A DNA stretch of 64,000 bases, taken from NCBI GenBank assembly GCA_025153755.1, contig JAOALD010000003.1:248001-312000 (forward strand). The letters run 5' to 3'. Below are positions 36,711-44,947 of the stretch, one piece after another (the first letter of the stretch is position 1; each line of letters starts with the position of its first letter). This DNA comes from SAR92 clade bacterium H921 (GTDB lineage: Bacteria; Pseudomonadota; Gammaproteobacteria; Pseudomonadales; Porticoccaceae). The position numbers were made by a program, and so were the translations under genes. Below the pieces are notes generated by a model, which saw nothing but the letters and a program-made list of their open reading frames with translations, did no database searches and had not been told where the DNA came from.

Positions 36711-37301
36711 TTAGATTAAAGATGAGACATCGATGGTCACATTTGTGCCATCTGTCATATACAAAACCAGATTGCTGTCAACTATTTCGCCAGAGCTGAG
36801 GGCTGCCGAACTGCCGCCCTGATGCGAGGTTGAAAGTGACAGCACATCACCTGCGGTAGCGCTTGCGGTGAGTGTAATTTTGAGGGTGTTGGCGTTGCCT
36901 AAATATTGGGCGCTATAGTCTGCGCCTGCCAACTTCACACCGTTTAAATAAACGTGAATATTGAACGGCGTGCCGCTGACCCCGGTCAGGTTGAAAACGG
37001 TCTGACCCTGTGTTGAGATAGTCTCACCATTCGCAATTTGAGGCGTGTTGATGATGCTGGTGTATTGGACGTCGAGATCACTGATCTCCCCTGCGAACGT
37101 GTTGCCGCTTAGTGGGGGGACATTGAAAATAATGTCGCTTCCTGCGATCGTGTAGTCCGTTCCCTCATAGTTGAGCACCCCGCCGACTGAAATATCGAGT
37201 GTGCGTTGTACTGGGAAGGCGTAGGGGGACCCACCGACGGCGAGGGCGAATGTTGTCTGCACCCCATTGAACGACGACGCAATGTTGTCGAAAGTGGCCA
37301 T
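36711..37301 (-). CDS. Fibre-like structural protein downstream of the capsid gene
   Basis: 196 residues from the ATG at 37301 (GGAGG upstream). Two related beta domains: FNGVQTTFALAVGG near the N-terminus and FNIHVYLNGVKLAGADYSAQ at about residue 120. Same domain type as the end of the next protein. Likely the base of the fibre assembly. Confidence 0.7.
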   Translation of the reverse strand: MATFDNIASSFNGVQTTFALAVGGSPYAFPVQRTLDISVGGVLNYEGTDYTIAGSDIIFNVPPLSGNTFAGEISDLDVQYTSIINTPQIANGETISTQGQTVFNLTGVSGTPFNIHVYLNGVKLAGADYSAQYLGNANTLKITLTASATAGDVLSLSTSHQGGSSAALSSGEIVDSNLVLYMTDGTNVTIDVSSLI

Positions 37302-37371
37302 GTGGGCCTCCATAATTTTTGTGATTCGGTAGAGAGCTGCCCGGCTGCGGGTCTTATGCTTAATAAGAGGC

Positions 37372-37390
37372 CGACCCCGAAGGGTCGACC
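37372..37390 (-). terminator. UUCG-tetraloop terminator after the capsid gene
   Basis: On the minus strand GGTCGACCC-TTCG-GGGTCGGCC is followed by TCTTATT. It lies 19 bp after the major capsid stop and would set capsid expression above the fibre genes. Confidence 0.75.
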
Positions 37391-37408
37391 AATTTTGAGC
37401 GTCTAAAA

Positions 37409-38641
37409 TTAAGCTGCGATTGCAACTACTTTCAGAGCTTCGGTGTTCAATAACATTGAGCCAACACGCTTGCGAGTGTAGAAGCTGATTGCACCGTGGG
37501 CGCTGTATGGGTCGCGCAGCATAGAAACGCCAACACGGTCCACAACCTGATAGCCAGCAGCGAAGTCGCCAAACACGATAGGCATGTTGCCAGCACCGAT
37601 CTCGGCCATATCTTCGTTGATCACAATCTCGTATCCGAAAATGCGACCAGCAGCAGCCTCAGTGATGTCACGCTGTAGGAAGTATTCACCGTCGGTGGTC
37701 TTTAGATCGACCAGCACGTTGTGAGTAGCGCGGCTCATCATCCACTTGGCGTTGCCAAGATAGCCAGTTTTGGTGTTCAAAACTACTGAGCGCAGCAAGT
37801 TGATCACAGCGTCAGAAGTAGCACCCAAAGAGGACGCCTGACCTGATTTGATGACCTGATACTTGCCAAAGTCACGAGTCGCATCGCCTGCGATGTATGC
37901 TGCAGTTGTGTCCAGACCATTCAGGATTCCGACAGGCTTGTTGGTGCCGTTGCCGTTCAAGAATGCGCTGTTCTCTTGCTCAGAGAATTCACGAGCAACC
38001 TCACCCGCCAACCATGCTTCGACGTTGAAGAATGAATCTTCAAGGACGTGCTGGTATGCTTTGGGAGATGCGTATACCTCACCAAATACTGCAGAGATCT
38101 TGGCGAGCTCGGGGCTGCCAGTGTTCGGACGTGCTGCAGTCTCACCGACCCAACCAGAAGCAGAACCACCGATAGAAACCAGCTGGCTGTAGTCAGTTGT
38201 TGAAGTGGAGATGCCGCCAACTAGCTGACGAATCGGGCTTGACTCGTGCTGCAGCTGGATAATGTTGCTGGCCACTTCAGTTGGCAGAGCGAATCCACCT
38301 TGTGCGTCTACTGAGATTTGTACGTCAGCAGCTTTTGCGCGAAGTCCTTCGACGCCTTTGCGAGCGAATGTCGCAAGCATGTCTTTGTTGTCCATTGTGT
38401 TGGATTCCTTAATTGATGAGGTTTTGAGTGCTGGGCGGTCGGCTTTTGCTTCGAGCGCTTCCACTTTGTCATTCAGAGATTTGATCTGAGCTTCGGAGTC
38501 GGCTTTGACTTGGTCGAGTGCTTCAGTTGATACCTTTGAGTCGATCAGGGCGTCAGTTGCCACTGTCTTTGCTTCCAATGCGTCTGCAACTTGCTTCAGA
38601 CTTACATCCTCGGCGATCACGTTTTCGATTTGGTCGGTCAT
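37409..38641 (-). CDS. Major capsid protein, HK97 fold with N-terminal delta domain
   Basis: 410 residues from the ATG at 38641. Residues 1 to about 105 are a charged coiled-coil scaffold domain normally removed by the protease. The mature part has SVDAQGGFALPTEVASNII and FLNGNGTNKPVGIL, both diagnostic of HK97-type capsids. It is packed directly behind the protease gene. Confidence 0.93.
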   Translation of the reverse strand: MTDQIENVIAEDVSLKQVADALEAKTVATDALIDSKVSTEALDQVKADSEAQIKSLNDKVEALEAKADRPALKTSSIKESNTMDNKDMLATFARKGVEGLRAKAADVQISVDAQGGFALPTEVASNIIQLQHESSPIRQLVGGISTSTTDYSQLVSIGGSASGWVGETAARPNTGSPELAKISAVFGEVYASPKAYQHVLEDSFFNVEAWLAGEVAREFSEQENSAFLNGNGTNKPVGILNGLDTTAAYIAGDATRDFGKYQVIKSGQASSLGATSDAVINLLRSVVLNTKTGYLGNAKWMMSRATHNVLVDLKTTDGEYFLQRDITEAAAGRIFGYEIVINEDMAEIGAGNMPIVFGDFAAGYQVVDRVGVSMLRDPYSAHGAISFYTRKRVGSMLLNTEALKVVAIAA

Positions 38642-38642
38642 T

Positions 38643-39317
38643 TTATTTCCCATTTATGATTTGTAACATCCGCTTCAGCTCGAATTGAGCGTCTTCGTCT
38701 GTAGATTTTGAGTCGATTTCTGGAGCATCACGCGCCTCGTCCATCGCGGAGAAACCTTTGGCCAGAATGGCCTTGGCGTCCTTTCGAGAAACACCTGCAT
38801 CACGCAGGGCCTTCTCTAGCGATCGAATGTCGTGGTCCGATTTTACGGCGGTCACGACAGACTCTTGGTTTGCCGGTATTGCTACCAGAGATATTTCATG
38901 AAGGTCTATTTCATGAAGTAAATTTGCGCCGGATTTCCGGTCGTACTCTTCGCGCACAACCCGGTATCCGATGGACATCGCATCGAGTGCTCCGTCCTTT
39001 AATAGTGCATAGGCCTCATCGGCATCGCGCACGCCTTTGGTCAAACGACCCTCAACATAGAGACCCTTGTCGTCCTCGCGCATCGACGTCCAGACCCCGA
39101 TGGGTCGAGTGGTGTCATGGTGAGCGAGCATTTTGACTTTGGTCCCGGCTGCCGAGTGGTTGGCGATGGACTTAATGAATGCGCCGCGCTGGGTAATGTC
39201 CCCGGCACGGTCCTGATGATCGAACGTGTTCGCATATCCTGAGAACTTTCGCTCGTCTGATTCATCGAGAGCAAATGACTTGTGATCAAATGCTATTACC
39301 ATTTTTTTAACTGTCAT
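38643..39317 (-). CDS. Prohead protease (HK97 family, peptidase U35)
   Basis: 224 residues from the ATG at 39317, overlapping the portal stop by 11 bp. The catalytic His is in VKMLAHHDTTRPIG and the Ser in GALDAMSIGYRV. It cleaves the capsid delta domain during head maturation. Confidence 0.9.
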   Translation of the reverse strand: MTVKKMVIAFDHKSFALDESDERKFSGYANTFDHQDRAGDITQRGAFIKSIANHSAAGTKVKMLAHHDTTRPIGVWTSMREDDKGLYVEGRLTKGVRDADEAYALLKDGALDAMSIGYRVVREEYDRKSGANLLHEIDLHEISLVAIPANQESVVTAVKSDHDIRSLEKALRDAGVSRKDAKAILAKGFSAMDEARDAPEIDSKSTDEDAQFELKRMLQIINGK

Positions 39318-40524
39318 CAACTTGTTCCTGTGGTTGATCGTCGGGCTCTTCTCCGAACTGTAAATTGTTGGACTGGGTGACAAACTCATCGCCGCCGTCT
39401 CTCGGGTTGTAGCCGAGCTCGGTGCGTGCTTCGTTTGGTGACATCACGCCCGCTGTGATCAAGGTGTTGTAGGTAGCCACCCGGGTGGTCATGTCCGTGC
39501 GCAGCAGGTTGGAGACGTCAAATTTAAAGCACTGCGTGGCCACATTTAAAAGGGCCTTATTAAGCCGGGCCTCGATCAGCATCAGATAGGGGAGCATCGT
39601 TGCTTTGTAGAATGCGAGATCCTGATGCTCGATGTTTGAGAAGGTGGCTCGGTCCAGATCGCCAATCATGTGAGGCGGCACCCGGAACATTGCGCAGATC
39701 TCAGATCGAGTGTATTTCCGAGAGTCCAGCAGCTGCACTTGGTCAGGCGTCATCGATACAGGTGAGAACTTCAGACCTTGCTCCAAGATGGCGACTTTGT
39801 GCGAATTACCGACACCACCGTGGCTGGCGTTCCAGCTGGCTTTGATGTTTTCAAATGAGTCATCGTCGAGAATGCCGTCAGTGTGGAGAACACCTCGAGG
39901 CGTTGCGTCGTTTGTGAATACGTTGGCCGCGTAGTCCCGGGCATCGATCCCAGCGCCAATTGTGTTGGCGTTGTATTGGATAGGTGAGACGCCTGTCACA
40001 CCATCGAGGGACATGCCCCGGATGTGCAGGATCTGGTCAGGGCTCATCACGTCTTGATCGCCATTGTCGAAGGTGACGACATAAACGACGTTATATTTCG
40101 AGTCCTGCTGGACCGATACGTTCTCAGTCTTCAGCGGTAGAATCTCGACGACCTTCCCGGAGCTCGTGCGGTTTATGTAGCCATAGAAGTTGCCCGACAG
40201 GCAGAGATTTACCATGACATAGCTGAAAAACTCAGAGCCAGTCTGGTAGTCGTTGGGGCTGCTCATCATTAGGGTATAAAGCGGCGCGGAGATGTGCGCC
40301 TCCCGTCCTGCTGGTGTGTCCCGGTAGAGATGACACGGCAGCGTCGCCATCGTGTCAGAGAGGACCTTCACGCAGCTGTAAACGGTATTCATGCGCATTG
40401 CCTGCTCATTGGTCACCGATCTTGTGGCTCCTGAAACACTGCCAAAAAAGTCCGACAGGGCCGAACTGTTAAACGGTAGTGATATTGGCGCGGCTTTCTC
40501 TTTGCGCCAGTTAAATAAAGCCAT
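39307..40524 (-). CDS. Portal protein (HK97 family)
   Basis: 405 residues; the ATG at 40524 lies 5 bases after AGGAGG, better placed than a GTG one codon before. RMNTVYSCVKVLSDTMATLP and MFRVPPHMIGDLDRATFSN are typical of siphophage portals. It forms the dodecameric ring for DNA entry. Confidence 0.92.
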   Translation of the reverse strand: MALFNWRKEKAAPISLPFNSSALSDFFGSVSGATRSVTNEQAMRMNTVYSCVKVLSDTMATLPCHLYRDTPAGREAHISAPLYTLMMSSPNDYQTGSEFFSYVMVNLCLSGNFYGYINRTSSGKVVEILPLKTENVSVQQDSKYNVVYVVTFDNGDQDVMSPDQILHIRGMSLDGVTGVSPIQYNANTIGAGIDARDYAANVFTNDATPRGVLHTDGILDDDSFENIKASWNASHGGVGNSHKVAILEQGLKFSPVSMTPDQVQLLDSRKYTRSEICAMFRVPPHMIGDLDRATFSNIEHQDLAFYKATMLPYLMLIEARLNKALLNVATQCFKFDVSNLLRTDMTTRVATYNTLITAGVMSPNEARTELGYNPRDGGDEFVTQSNNLQFGEEPDDQPQEQVDDS

Positions 40525-40542
40525 CACGGCCTCCTGTAGTCG

Positions 40543-42225
40543 TTATAAGGTGCGAATCCCTCGAGATCGATAAACATCTAGCTGCAGGCCTCCGTTTACC
40601 TTGAGCCTGCCCAGAGCCATCACCAGAGCGATGACGCCGTCGATCTTGTTTTTGTCGCTGTCCTTTTTTATTTTGATATTGTCGTTCGGGTCGATAAACA
40701 GAACGCAATTGCTGATCATCCAAGACAGAACTGGATCACCACCGTGAATAATATTGCGGCCCTTGACGGCCTTCTCGAGCTCTTTTGAGGGATCTGACAT
40801 TGACATGATTCCCTGCGCGAACTTGACCATCGGGGCCCCCTTTTCAATTAGGGAGGCGGATAGTTGTGTTGCGCCATAGGCGTCATATGCAATTTCGCGC
40901 ACGTTATAAGTTCCCATAGCTTTCAACACATCCTCTTCGATATAACTGAGATCTGTGATGTTGCCCTCGGTCGTTGTAATGTGTCCGGCGTCTGTCCACT
41001 CACGATATTTGTTGCCGATGAACCCGGTGGCGTTTGCCACGGTGTCCTCCGGTAGATAGTGCTGGAGATATGGGTATAGCTTGCCGTCCTCGACGAAAAT
41101 AATGGCCATCGAGGCAAAGTCAGAAACCGACGCAAGGTCCAGACCTATGTAGCAGGGTTTACCCTTGAAGTGACTGATCGGTGGCCGCTCGCCTTTGGAC
41201 TGCTCCCAGTCATGCGACGTGATCCATGCAGCTGAGCTCGACATCCATTGATTCAGTCGTTTTGTCCGAAAATTGGTTTCAGCGGTTGGCGACTCTTTAG
41301 CCTGCAGAGCCATTCTCTCGAGATCGTCCGGGAACACGCTGATCCCATAGGATGGATTTGCTTTTTTCCAGACCTCGGGGTCTGTCCAGTCATCGTCGGC
41401 ATCGATGGTCCAGATCGACGCGAAAAATGTGTCGTCATGAACATCGAGAGACGGGTCGAGGACTTTCACGCAGTATTCGCGCAGCTCGTAGCAAATGCCC
41501 TCGCGATTGGTCCCTGCAGTTGTGATTGCAAAAATTATCGGCTGGGCTCTTGCACCACTGGCCACGTTCAACACGTCCCAGATCTCGGAGCTCTTGTGGA
41601 CGTGTAATTCGTCGACCACTGAGAAACTAGGGTTCCGGCCTTCCAGAGATCCAGCATCTGACGACAGGGGTTCGAATTTTGACCCGGAGGCATCGTGAAG
41701 AATTGCGGATCTGTGGACCTTGAGGTGCTGCAGTAGATCTGGCGATTTTTTGACCATCGCCTGAGCATCACCGTGGACGATACGACTCTGATCACGGGTC
41801 GTCGCTGCTGAGTATATTTCGGCAGCAGATTCTCGATCGGCAATCAGACCGTAGAGCGCGAGGCCTGAGCAGAATGTTGATTTCCCAGACTTTCGCGGGA
41901 CCTCGATATAAGCGGTCCGGAATCTTCGGTATCCGTCGGACGTTCTCATCCAGCCATAGAGCTGCGTGATAATAAAGATCTGCCAGTCGGCAATCGCGAG
42001 AGGCTTTCCAGCCAGTGGACCCTTGAGGTGTTTCAGGAATCCGAAAAATTTAATCACCCGGTTTGCGGCTTCGCCGTCGTAGTAAAATTGGGAGTCTTTG
42101 TTTTTGTGTTTGCGTCGATCCTCAACGGCGCGGGTGCAGGCATGGACGAGCGGCTGCGCTGCTGGTTGTTCACCAGATACAACACGTTCCGCATAGGCCC
42201 AGCCCGACGAATCATGTTGCAGCAT
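40543..42225 (-). CDS. terL: Terminase large subunit
   Basis: 560 residues. The ATPase domain carries Walker A in EVPRKSGKSTFCSGL and Walker B near PSFSVVDELHVHKS; the C-terminal nuclease has the acidic residues of YIGLDLASVSDFASM. It belongs to the HK97-like terminase_1 group, whose members commonly cut at cos sites and work with a P27-type small subunit and an HNH protein, both present upstream. A membrane-protein gene and an independently expressed gene separate it from terS. Confidence 0.93.
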   Translation of the reverse strand: MLQHDSSGWAYAERVVSGEQPAAQPLVHACTRAVEDRRKHKNKDSQFYYDGEAANRVIKFFGFLKHLKGPLAGKPLAIADWQIFIITQLYGWMRTSDGYRRFRTAYIEVPRKSGKSTFCSGLALYGLIADRESAAEIYSAATTRDQSRIVHGDAQAMVKKSPDLLQHLKVHRSAILHDASGSKFEPLSSDAGSLEGRNPSFSVVDELHVHKSSEIWDVLNVASGARAQPIIFAITTAGTNREGICYELREYCVKVLDPSLDVHDDTFFASIWTIDADDDWTDPEVWKKANPSYGISVFPDDLERMALQAKESPTAETNFRTKRLNQWMSSSAAWITSHDWEQSKGERPPISHFKGKPCYIGLDLASVSDFASMAIIFVEDGKLYPYLQHYLPEDTVANATGFIGNKYREWTDAGHITTTEGNITDLSYIEEDVLKAMGTYNVREIAYDAYGATQLSASLIEKGAPMVKFAQGIMSMSDPSKELEKAVKGRNIIHGGDPVLSWMISNCVLFIDPNDNIKIKKDSDKNKIDGVIALVMALGRLKVNGGLQLDVYRSRGIRTL

Positions 42226-42253
42226 GGCTGTCTCCTTGTGCTTGGGTCGATCT

Positions 42254-42691
42254 TTAGATAATTAAATTAATGACGATATAGCCGAGAAAAGTGACGACGG
42301 GAACGGCGACCAGCACGGTGCAGAGTGCTGTGAAAAAATATAAAATCCGTCGCTTAATCGCTGCAGACTTTTGGGCACGGAGACGCTCGGCCTCTTGGCG
42401 TGCCCTTTTGGCTTTCGCTTGATATTGAAGCCAGTCGTCATAGAGTCCGGGGCGGCCCGCATAAATAAAGACCTGTTTTAAATGCGCTTCCTGCTCCCGT
42501 AGCTTTTCCAAAGCCATGAAGGCTTCGAGCTCGCTTTTGCCGCCGTTTTTGTTGGCTTTTTTGCTAATGCTGGACTTGTTGTCAAAATATGTCTGCGCGT
42601 CCTTGGCGACATCGTGCAGCTCTTTGCCATTTGAAATTGCTTTCGAGATAATTGCAAAAGCCGCATTTGCAGCCTGAATTTCTAGCAGCAT
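42254..42691 (-). CDS. Coiled-coil protein with C-terminal membrane anchor
   Basis: 145 residues: an N-terminal helix (LEIQAANAAFAIISKAISNG), a long charged coil (KAKRARQEAERLRAQK), and a C-terminal transmembrane segment (ILYFFTALCTVLVAVPVVTF). It lies just before terL. A lysis or virion role is conceivable; none is shown. Confidence 0.65.
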   Translation of the reverse strand: MLLEIQAANAAFAIISKAISNGKELHDVAKDAQTYFDNKSSISKKANKNGGKSELEAFMALEKLREQEAHLKQVFIYAGRPGLYDDWLQYQAKAKRARQEAERLRAQKSAAIKRRILYFFTALCTVLVAVPVVTFLGYIVINLII

Positions 42692-42703
42692 AATCCTCTC
42701 ACT

Positions 42704-42823
42704 TTATTTCCCGGCTGGTTTGGCTGGCTTGCGCTCAGGCTCTGGCTTTTTAGGTGCAGCAGGTGCTGGGGCGACATAGCGCCGGGCGGTTTCGCACCAC
42801 TGATAAACTATTGGCTTTTTCAT
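42704..42823 (-). CDS. Very small Pro/Lys/Ala-rich protein
   Basis: 39 residues (MKKPIVYQWCETARRYVAPA, then a Pro/Lys-rich tail), below usual length cut-offs. AAGGA stands at good distance from the ATG and the stop lies 13 bp before the next gene. Similar micro-proteins occur beside terminase genes in marine phages, by my recollection. Function unknown. Confidence 0.6.
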   Translation of the reverse strand: MKKPIVYQWCETARRYVAPAPAAPKKPEPERKPAKPAGK

Positions 42824-42847
42824 GTTTGATCCTTTATTTTTAAAACG

Positions 42848-42868
42848 AAAAAACCGCAACATGTGCGG
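42848..42868 (-). terminator. Intrinsic terminator after the independently expressed gene
   Basis: On the minus strand CCGCA-CATGT-TGCGG is followed by six T and then CGTTTT. With the promoter at 43570-43598 it brackets a single gene. Confidence 0.85.
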
Positions 42869-42886
42869 CTCTTGGGGAAGGCGTAA

Positions 42887-42900
42887 GGCCCCGGAGGGCC
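42887..42900 (-). terminator. UCCG-tetraloop hairpin, copy within the same 3' region
   Basis: GGCCC-UCCG-GGGCC on the transcribed strand, 9 bp after the gene's stop and before the intrinsic terminator. A second, perhaps phage-polymerase-specific, punctuation signal. Confidence 0.55.
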
Positions 42901-42909
42901 GTTTGGTAA

Positions 42910-43530
42910 TTAGTTGCTGTAGAATTCGCTGATCTGGTCGCAGCTCCAGCCTTTCATGTGGGGCTGACCTTTAAATTTCCAGACTTTTAGGTCTTCGCTG
43001 ATAACACCCATGCACTCGTGAAAAGCTGTGCGGTAGCCTTGTAGGTACCAGTCGATCCGTACCCACTGGGTGCCTAATTCGTTCTGACAGCCGACCCAGT
43101 TGTTGGTAACGAAGTTGTTAGTGCGGAAGCCGTTGTCCTTAACCGCTGTAGCTACTACAGCCTCTAACTCGGCAGCGAGCTGCTCTTCGGTCTTAGGCTT
43201 GATGCCAATCTCGGAGGCCTTGATCTGGTCGCGTATGTCTAGGATCTCGTGAAGGGTGGCCACCGACTGCTCAGTACCTGCGAAAGCGAGGTAGAAGTCG
43301 GCGTGGACAGGCTTAAAGTGGTGCAACTGTTTTAAACCATTTTCAAATGAACCCACCACCTCAACACCTGTGGCAGCAACTTGGGCGTATACGGCCTGCT
43401 TCGCTTCCTGCTTAATAGTGTCGAAGGCGTTGCTCAGTGTAAACATAGCGTCCTTTTTACCCGACTTAGAGGTAAATCCTGCATCAATGGCTGACTTGAC
43501 TTGTGCGATTCTGTCGGCTGCTGTTTTCAT
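42910..43530 (-). CDS. Independently transcribed unknown gene between terS and terL (moron-like)
   Basis: 206 residues from the ATG at 43530; an in-frame extension upstream would translate the operator and is rejected. ADRIAQVKSAIDAGFTSKSG, a middle helical part (ASEIGIKPKTEEQLAAELEA) and a Trp/Cys-containing C-terminus (WKFKGQPHMKGWSCDQ). It has its own near-consensus host promoter with the phage operator, and its own terminator, inside the late packaging block. It is therefore expressed early or on derepression, not with its neighbours. Function unknown; anti-defence or host takeover would fit this layout. Confidence 0.75.
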   Translation of the reverse strand: MKTAADRIAQVKSAIDAGFTSKSGKKDAMFTLSNAFDTIKQEAKQAVYAQVAATGVEVVGSFENGLKQLHHFKPVHADFYLAFAGTEQSVATLHEILDIRDQIKASEIGIKPKTEEQLAAELEAVVATAVKDNGFRTNNFVTNNWVGCQNELGTQWVRIDWYLQGYRTAFHECMGVISEDLKVWKFKGQPHMKGWSCDQISEFYSN

Positions 43531-43544
43531 GTTGTTGCTCTGGG

Positions 43545-43598
43545 TTAGTAAGTTACTGAATATGCGCACATATTAGGTGAACTAAGGGGACCTGTCAA
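43545..43598 (-). promoter_or_regulatory. Early promoter with operator (copy C)
   Basis: Minus strand: TTGACA (43598-43593), 17-bp spacer, TAATAT (43575-43570), then TTCAGTAACTTACTAA at 43560-43545. AGTAACTTACT is a perfect 11-bp palindrome. The -35 region shares AGTTGTTGACAGG with the two other early promoters. Confidence 0.85.
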
Positions 43599-43643
43599 CA
43601 ACTGTGTAATATGGAATTTAACAACTGTGTAATATGGAATTTA
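43598..43643. repeat. Two tandem 23-bp repeats upstream of the early promoter
   Basis: Two exact copies of a 23-bp unit (plus-strand core CAACTGTGTAATATGGAATT) abut at 43620/43621 and run into the terS stop. Their position directly upstream of the -35 box suggests a further regulatory or AT-rich upstream element. Confidence 0.85.
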
Positions 43644-44111
43644 CCCGGCGAGAAACGAGTCAAAGGAATCTATCTCGATCGGTTTTGTTGCGTCGACTTT
43701 CGTCCGTGCAGATGCGGTGAGTCCATATTCGCCCATCATTTTCACGATGTTTGAGTAGCTGATATTCATCTGCGCTAGTGCCGGGTGAGGTCTGTTTTTT
43801 GTTTGTCCCTGAGAGCCTTCGCTTTGGACCATTAGGCCCTCGCTGTTCACGACGGCTCTCAGCCTGAGATACATCGACAGCTGGTCCGACAGTAACGCGA
43901 AGCCGATGGAATCAACCTCGGTCCCGACGCCCATGCTGTAGCAGTGGGCCGCGACTTGGTCGTAGAGCGCCGACGCGATTGGATCATGGTCTGTCCATGC
44001 TGGTTTGGTGGGTATTCCTGCCGGGACGGTGACGCTGTCCTGCGCCCGGTCCTTCCTGAATGTTCCCTCGAGTTTTTTGAGTGCCTCGGGCTTTCGTTTA
44101 CGTCCTGCCAT
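43641..44111 (-). CDS. terS: Terminase small subunit (P27 family)
   Basis: 156 residues: MAGRKRKPEALKKLEGTFRK is the typical basic N-terminus of P27-type small subunits; RLRAVVNSEGLMVQSEGSQG and KNRPHPALAQMN follow. It recognises the packaging site for TerL. ATG after GAGGAG. Confidence 0.88.
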   Translation of the reverse strand: MAGRKRKPEALKKLEGTFRKDRAQDSVTVPAGIPTKPAWTDHDPIASALYDQVAAHCYSMGVGTEVDSIGFALLSDQLSMYLRLRAVVNSEGLMVQSEGSQGQTKNRPHPALAQMNISYSNIVKMMGEYGLTASARTKVDATKPIEIDSFDSFLAG

Positions 44112-44581
44112 TTTATGCTCCTCAGCGTTGGCTAAATTAGGGCGGTTTTAGCCGGGGAGACGGTCCGGCACCTAGTGAGGAGGTCTAGGCTGTGCGAGAT
44201 CCGCAAACTCGCGATTGTTGCAAACTCTGTGTGAGCGCGATGCGCTGAGCTCCAAGGCTCTCAGGTTTATGGGCTGTCTCTGGTCCCACATTGCTGATGA
44301 TCGGAGTCTTTCACAGATTTGCCCTCTGTCGGGTAAGTCCTGACGGACTCGGGGAAAATTTGGAATATTTCATGATTTATCATGATTTTTGGGCTGATCA
44401 AAAAATGATCACATACTGACATTAAAAGAGATCGACTGGGCGGCGCTGCCCAGAGGGCCAGCCGTCAGGTATTGGACCACCCCCCCTCCCCTCAGAGTCC
44501 CCTGAGAGGCCGCCTGCTGGACGCTATATTTTTGTGTGTAATCGTCGACGTCAACTATAGATCTGCATAGAACGCAGCACA
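44112..44581. other. 470-bp non-coding region, candidate cos / packaging site
   Basis: I see no convincing gene here. It holds clustered short repeats: CATGATTT twice (44371-44388), TGATCA twice separated by AAAAA (44395-44411), and a pyrimidine tract CCCCCCCTCCCC near 44481-44492. Its place between an HNH gene and terS is where cos lies in HK97-like phages. A weak leftward promoter (TTGACG at 44554-44549, AATATA at 44530-44525) and a degenerate phage-promoter-like sequence near 44131-44156 could drive packaging and head genes. Confidence 0.5.
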
Positions 44582-44947
44582 CTAGCTCCTATGGCGTCTG
44601 TCCTTGGCGGTCTTGGCGTTGTGGCACGGGTGGCATAGAGCCTGCAGGTTTTTCGAGTCGTGCCTCAGCTCCCACTGCACACGCACCGGGATGATGTGAT
44701 CCACCATGTCGGCAGGGGTGGCCCTGCCTGCAGCCACACAGTGGGCGCATACAGGGTAGCGCCTGCGGTAGGCCTTACTGATTGAGCGCCACACCTTGCC
44801 CTGATAGAACTTGTTGAGGGCCTGACGTTCCTCTGTCTGGCTGTAGGCGGTCTTGGCCTCCTGTGTACAGTCGGGGCATCTGGTGCCCTTGATTGCCTTA
44901 CCTGCACACATAGGGGTGCTACATGCAGCAGGGGCTGCTCTAGGCAT
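44582..44947 (-). CDS. HNH endonuclease (packaging-associated)
   Basis: 121 residues from the ATG at 44947, which lies inside the last codons of the upstream kinase gene (8-bp overlap). Zinc-binding Cys pairs (YPVCAHC and LCHPCHN) frame the HNH core DMVDHIIPVRVQWELR and KNLQALCHPCHNAKT. HNH proteins next to terminase genes assist cos cleavage in HK97-like phages. Confidence 0.88.
   Translation of the reverse strand: MPRAAPAACSTPMCAGKAIKGTRCPDCTQEAKTAYSQTEERQALNKFYQGKVWRSISKAYRRRYPVCAHCVAAGRATPADMVDHIIPVRVQWELRHDSKNLQALCHPCHNAKTAKDRRHRS

Noticed and set aside
44263-44376. A 38-codon leftward frame in the candidate cos region
   Set aside because: No ribosome-binding site and nothing protein-like in composition; more likely non-coding packaging DNA.
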